Assembly: GCA_945910925.1 (NCBI GenBank)
Contig: CAMDZX010000088.1
Span: 1 to 7,893 of the forward strand
From: an uncultured bacterium
GTDB taxonomy: Bacteria > Cyanobacteriota > Vampirovibrionia > Gastranaerophilales > Gastranaerophilaceae
Length of the DNA stretch: 7,893 bases
Direction of reading: 5' to 3'
Shown here: in pieces, positions 5,810 through 7,893 of the stretch
How positions within the stretch are numbered: the stretch's first letter is position 1
How the letters are laid out: every line of letters starts with the position of its first letter
Notes under the pieces: generated by a model
Databases searched by the model: none
Told to the model about the DNA's origin: nothing
What the model saw: only the letters and a program-made list of their open reading frames with translations
Translations under genes and position numbers: made by a program

Positions 5810-6661
5810 ATGACATTAACTATTAACACTAACATGAACGCTATGGTTGTACAACACAACTTGGATTCTGCAACAGATGCATTGAACCTATCTATCAAAA
5901 GAATGACAACCGGTTACAAAATTAACAGCGCAAAGGACGATCCTGCAGGGTTTGCAGTATCAACTACATTGGAAACAAACTTAAGCTCTACATCAGTTGC
6001 ACAAAGCAACTTAGCCATGGGCTCAAGCCTTATTTCGACTGTTGAAAGTAACTATGACATCGTAATTGACCATTTACAACGTATAAGAGATTTAACCGAG
6101 CAAGGTGCAAACGGCACATACGGCAATGATTCACTTGAAGCCATGAAAGCTGAAGTTAAATCAAGATTAGAAGAAATTGACAGAATAGGAAACAGTACTG
6201 AATTTAACGGTATCAAACTACTTGACGGAAGCCTTACGAGTGGTATCAACTTGCAAATAGGTATTGATTCTACAGCAAACAGCAGACTTACATTAGCAGC
6301 TGATTTGTTTGCCGAAGTTCTTGCATCTACATTAATCGGTGTTGCAGATTATTCTACAACATTTACATCTGCTACAACACCTACTCAATGGAGTACCGGA
6401 CTGGATAATATTGATAATGCATTGAAAGAAATCACTTCTCGTCAAACTAACTTAGGTGCTTTACAAAACAGGCTTGATTCTGCTGCAGATGCCTTGGTAG
6501 TACAATTTGATAACCTGACATCTTCTTTATCAACAATTAAAGATGCTGATATTGCAACTGAATCGTCAAATTATATCAAAGCTCAAATTTTACAACAAGC
6601 CTCTGCAACGCTGTTATCAGTAGCTAACCAAGCTCCTTCTATCGCTCTAAACCTTATTTAA
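5810..6661 (+). CDS. fliC: Flagellin, short canonical form
   Basis: The structural protein of the flagellar filament, exported through the flagellar type III system and polymerised outside the cell. The 283-residue product has the D0/D1 N-terminal region (about 1-140) and C-terminal region (about 198-283) with only a short variable middle, so it lacks the D2/D3 surface domains. Conserved blocks: TLTINTN at the start; RMTTGYKINSAKDDPAGFAV (31-50), the spoke motif; LQRIRDLTEQ (89-98), matching the TLR5-recognised QRVREL stretch of Salmonella FliC; and AEVKSRLEEIDRI (114-126) with TEFNG. In the C-terminal part are LGALQNRLD (215-223), IKDADIATE (243-251), AQILQQA (258-264) and VANQAPSIALNLI. An in-frame ATG at 5792 overlaps the Shine-Dalgarno itself, so 5810 is the start. 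The gene name varies between species (fliC, hag, flaA). Confidence 0.95.
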   Translation: MTLTINTNMNAMVVQHNLDSATDALNLSIKRMTTGYKINSAKDDPAGFAVSTTLETNLSSTSVAQSNLAMGSSLISTVESNYDIVIDHLQRIRDLTEQGANGTYGNDSLEAMKAEVKSRLEEIDRIGNSTEFNGIKLLDGSLTSGINLQIGIDSTANSRLTLAADLFAEVLASTLIGVADYSTTFTSATTPTQWSTGLDNIDNALKEITSRQTNLGALQNRLDSAADALVVQFDNLTSSLSTIKDADIATESSNYIKAQILQQASATLLSVANQAPSIALNLI

Positions 6662-6693
6662 GAAATTAATTTTTGTAACAAATTTTAATTTTC
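6662..6693 (+). terminator. Weak AT-rich hairpin between the flagellin genes
   Basis: GAAATTAA (6662-6669) can pair with the TTAATTTTC side ending at 6693 (one bulge), with TTTG/CAAA inside. The stem has almost no G-C pairs and the T-run after it is interrupted. It may attenuate transcription between the flagellin genes, but read-through is likely. Confidence 0.25.
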
Positions 6694-6700
6694 TTGATTT

Positions 6701-6729
6701 TTGAGAATGATAAAAATTGTTATTATAAA
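6701..6729 (+). promoter_or_regulatory. Candidate sigma70 promoter of the second flagellin
   Basis: TTGAGA (6701-6706), a 17-bp spacer and TATAAA (6724-6729) match the consensus at 5/6 and 5/6, giving a leader of about 68 nt. TTTGTAACAA lies upstream at 6672-6681, as it does upstream of the first flagellin promoter (5653-5662). The gene can therefore probably be transcribed independently of its neighbour. Confidence 0.5.
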
Positions 6730-6757
6730 TATAGAGTACCATATTAAGGTGAGACAC

Positions 6758-6796
6758 AAATAGAATAAAGGATAAATTCCTCTATTTTGAAAGGAG
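6758..6796 (+). promoter_or_regulatory. Second flagellin leader: GGA hairpin plus Shine-Dalgarno, CsrA-like layout
   Basis: AAATAGA (6758-6764) pairs perfectly with TCTATTT (6781-6787), enclosing a 16-base loop that contains AAGGAT. The Shine-Dalgarno AAAGGAG follows at 6790-6796. The loop GGA (6770-6772) and ribosome-site GGA (6793-6795) are 23 nt apart, against 25 nt in the first flagellin leader. An alternative AGGA/TCCT pairing inside the loop would hide the GGA. Confidence 0.42.
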
Positions 6797-6803
6797 TATC
6801 AAA

Positions 6804-7637
6804 ATGGCTCTTACCATTAATACAAATATTGGGTCATTGGTTGTAAAAAAGGATTTGCAAGATATAACTAAGGCTCTTGGCAAGGCTTTAAAACAAGCAA
6901 AAATTGCAGATTCTTTCAAAGATATAGAAACGATTGTTGCAACGCCGCAAATTAATGAAAAACTAAATACACAATTAAATGCAATAAGTGTGGCACAAGA
7001 TAATGTCGCAATCGGTTCAAGCATGTTATCTACTGCAGATGTAAGTCTTGATTTGATATCTGACAGATTAAGAAAAATTCAAACTGTTGCACAAGATACC
7101 GAATCTGAGAACATCACAAATGATACCGCAAAAGCAGAAATCGAAAAGCTTTGGAATGAAATTGATAAAATTGCTTCTCAAGCAGAGTTCAACGGACAAA
7201 AATTATTCGATAATTCTAACAAAGAAGTACAATTTCAAGTCGGAACGGATATTTCTAATGCAAGTAAGATAATCGTCAGTGCCGAGGTCTTATCAGATTC
7301 TACAGTTGCTACGCTTGCAGGTATTCAAAAATCCGATTTCTTTGAATTCATTGAGAGTAAAAATTATTCTGCATTGTACGAAAAACTGGAAAATGCAGAA
7401 GTTCAAATTAATAAACGGAAACATAATATAAATGAATTACAAAGCAAATTTGATTTTACTGCGGACGCCTTGGATGTAAAATATGCCAATATCACATCTT
7501 CAATGTCTACAATAAAAGATGCAGATATTGTTATCTCATCCGCTGACAGTATAAAATCACAAATACTGGAACAGGCTGCTCAATCATTATCTTCAACCGC
7601 AAACCAAATCCCATCTGTTGCAATTAACTTGATGTAA
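6804..7637 (+). CDS. Divergent flagellin paralogue lacking the spoke motif
   Basis: A 277-residue flagellin-like protein that aligns without gaps to the preceding flagellin over its first ~98 residues and again over the C-terminal D0 region. It begins ALTINTN, keeps SVAQDNVAIGSSMLST (62-77), AEFNG (127-131), SSMSTIKDAD (232-241), QILEQA (253-258) and TANQIPSVAINLM. Residues 31-50, where flagellins carry the spoke motif, are unrelated (no T/SG, INSA or DD.AG), with the length unchanged. LQRIRDL has become LRKIQTV; LGALQNRLD has become INELQSKFD; and ATE after DADI is lost. The frame is intact and the Shine-Dalgarno is strong (AAAGGAG 6790-6796), so it looks expressed rather than decayed. It may be a minor filament subunit, a cap- or hook-proximal flagellin, or a specialised secreted flagellin-like protein. 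The actual role is unknown. Confidence 0.88.
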   Translation: MALTINTNIGSLVVKKDLQDITKALGKALKQAKIADSFKDIETIVATPQINEKLNTQLNAISVAQDNVAIGSSMLSTADVSLDLISDRLRKIQTVAQDTESENITNDTAKAEIEKLWNEIDKIASQAEFNGQKLFDNSNKEVQFQVGTDISNASKIIVSAEVLSDSTVATLAGIQKSDFFEFIESKNYSALYEKLENAEVQINKRKHNINELQSKFDFTADALDVKYANITSSMSTIKDADIVISSADSIKSQILEQAAQSLSSTANQIPSVAINLM

Positions 7638-7661
7638 ACAATTTGATAAAATTAATACATT

Positions 7662-7728
7662 GAAGTAGTGAAACAAAAAAGAAATAATATCATAATTAAT
7701 TTCTTACACTGTTTCACTACTTCTTTTT
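7662..7728 (+). terminator. Long hairpin terminator after the second flagellin
   Basis: GAAGTAGTGAAACA (7662-7675) and TGTTTCACTACTTC (7710-7723) form a perfect 14-bp stem, followed by TTTTTAT. The 34-base loop contains a second stem, AAGAAAT/ATTTCTT (7679-7685/7699-7705). This closes the flagellin region. The loop is longer than in a textbook terminator. Confidence 0.82.
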
Positions 7729-7775
7729 ATAATGTATTACCCCTAAAATCATATTCCTAAAGGCATTTTATCGAT

Positions 7776-7803
7776 TTTACAAAGGCTTGTAAAGTTTTGT
7801 AAA
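7776..7803. promoter_or_regulatory. Operator-like dyad with a third half-site
   Basis: TTTACAA (7776-7782), four bases and TTGTAAA (7787-7793) form a perfect 7-bp dyad. A third TTGTAAA starts exactly 10 bp later (7797-7803), on the same face of the helix. The arrangement suggests a repressor or activator site for a gene beyond the window, but no gene or clear promoter is visible here. Confidence 0.4.
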
Positions 7804-7806
7804 TAT

Positions 7807-7828
7807 TATCTTTAAAAAATTAAAGATA
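7807..7828. repeat. Perfect 9-bp inverted repeat, AT-rich
   Basis: TATCTTTAA and TTAAAGATA flank AAAA. The hairpin has only two G-C pairs and no following U-run beyond TTTC, so it is more likely a protein site or chance AT structure than a terminator. The remainder up to 7893 shows no gene on either strand. Confidence 0.35.
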
Positions 7829-7893
7829 TTTCAAAAAGTGCCGTCATGCATGAAGCATAGAACTAATGGGTAATTAGGATTAAATTTCCGGCT

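Noticed and set aside
6894..6953. Compensated frameshift in the second flagellin creating the odd 31-50 segment
   Set aside because: The other two frames of this stretch give a stop or unrelated residues, not the spoke motif.

Overview
The window is AT-rich bacterial DNA. It carries a cell-envelope undecaprenyl diphosphate synthase, two flagellins, an EmrB-type drug exporter and an anaerobe-style rubredoxin with a peroxiredoxin. Genes are short-spaced and switch strand often. My best guess is a gut-type anaerobe, possibly Candidatus Gastranaerophilales (Melainabacteria/Vampirovibrionia) or a low-GC Firmicute. This guess rests on composition and gene style only; no marker gene settles it.

Layout. 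2-841 (+): 3' half of a DHA2-family multidrug exporter, cut by the window edge. 819-2459 (-): an IlvB-like ThDP enzyme whose 3' end overlaps the exporter tail-to-tail by 23 bp. 2603-2743 (+): a 46-residue short-loop rubredoxin, divergent from the ThDP enzyme, ending at a strong hairpin terminator. 2787-3347 (-): a BCP/PrxQ-type peroxiredoxin with one cysteine and a charged insertion. 3479-4324 (-): a MalG/UgpE-type sugar ABC permease with no partner subunits beside it. 4577-5329 (+): uppS behind an excellent sigma70 promoter. 5330-5809: about 480 bp of AT-rich non-coding DNA with repeated GGRGTAA motifs, an inverted-repeat-bounded segment and the first flagellin promoter. 5810-6661 (+): a canonical short flagellin. 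6804-7637 (+): a full-length but divergent second flagellin, closed by a long hairpin terminator. 7729-7893: non-coding, with operator-like dyads that probably serve a gene beyond the window.

How the genes fit together. Rubredoxin and peroxiredoxin are both plausible parts of oxidative-stress handling but are separately transcribed and convergent. UppS supplies the lipid carrier for peptidoglycan and surface polysaccharide. The most interesting part is the flagellin pair. Both genes share a 14-nt leader sequence around the Shine-Dalgarno site. Both leaders place a second GGA in a hairpin 23-25 nt upstream of the Shine-Dalgarno GGA, which resembles a CsrA-controlled flagellin leader. Both upstream regions contain TTTGTAACAA. 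The second flagellin has lost the near-universal spoke motif and several residues of the TLR5-recognised surface while keeping its length and its D0 ends.
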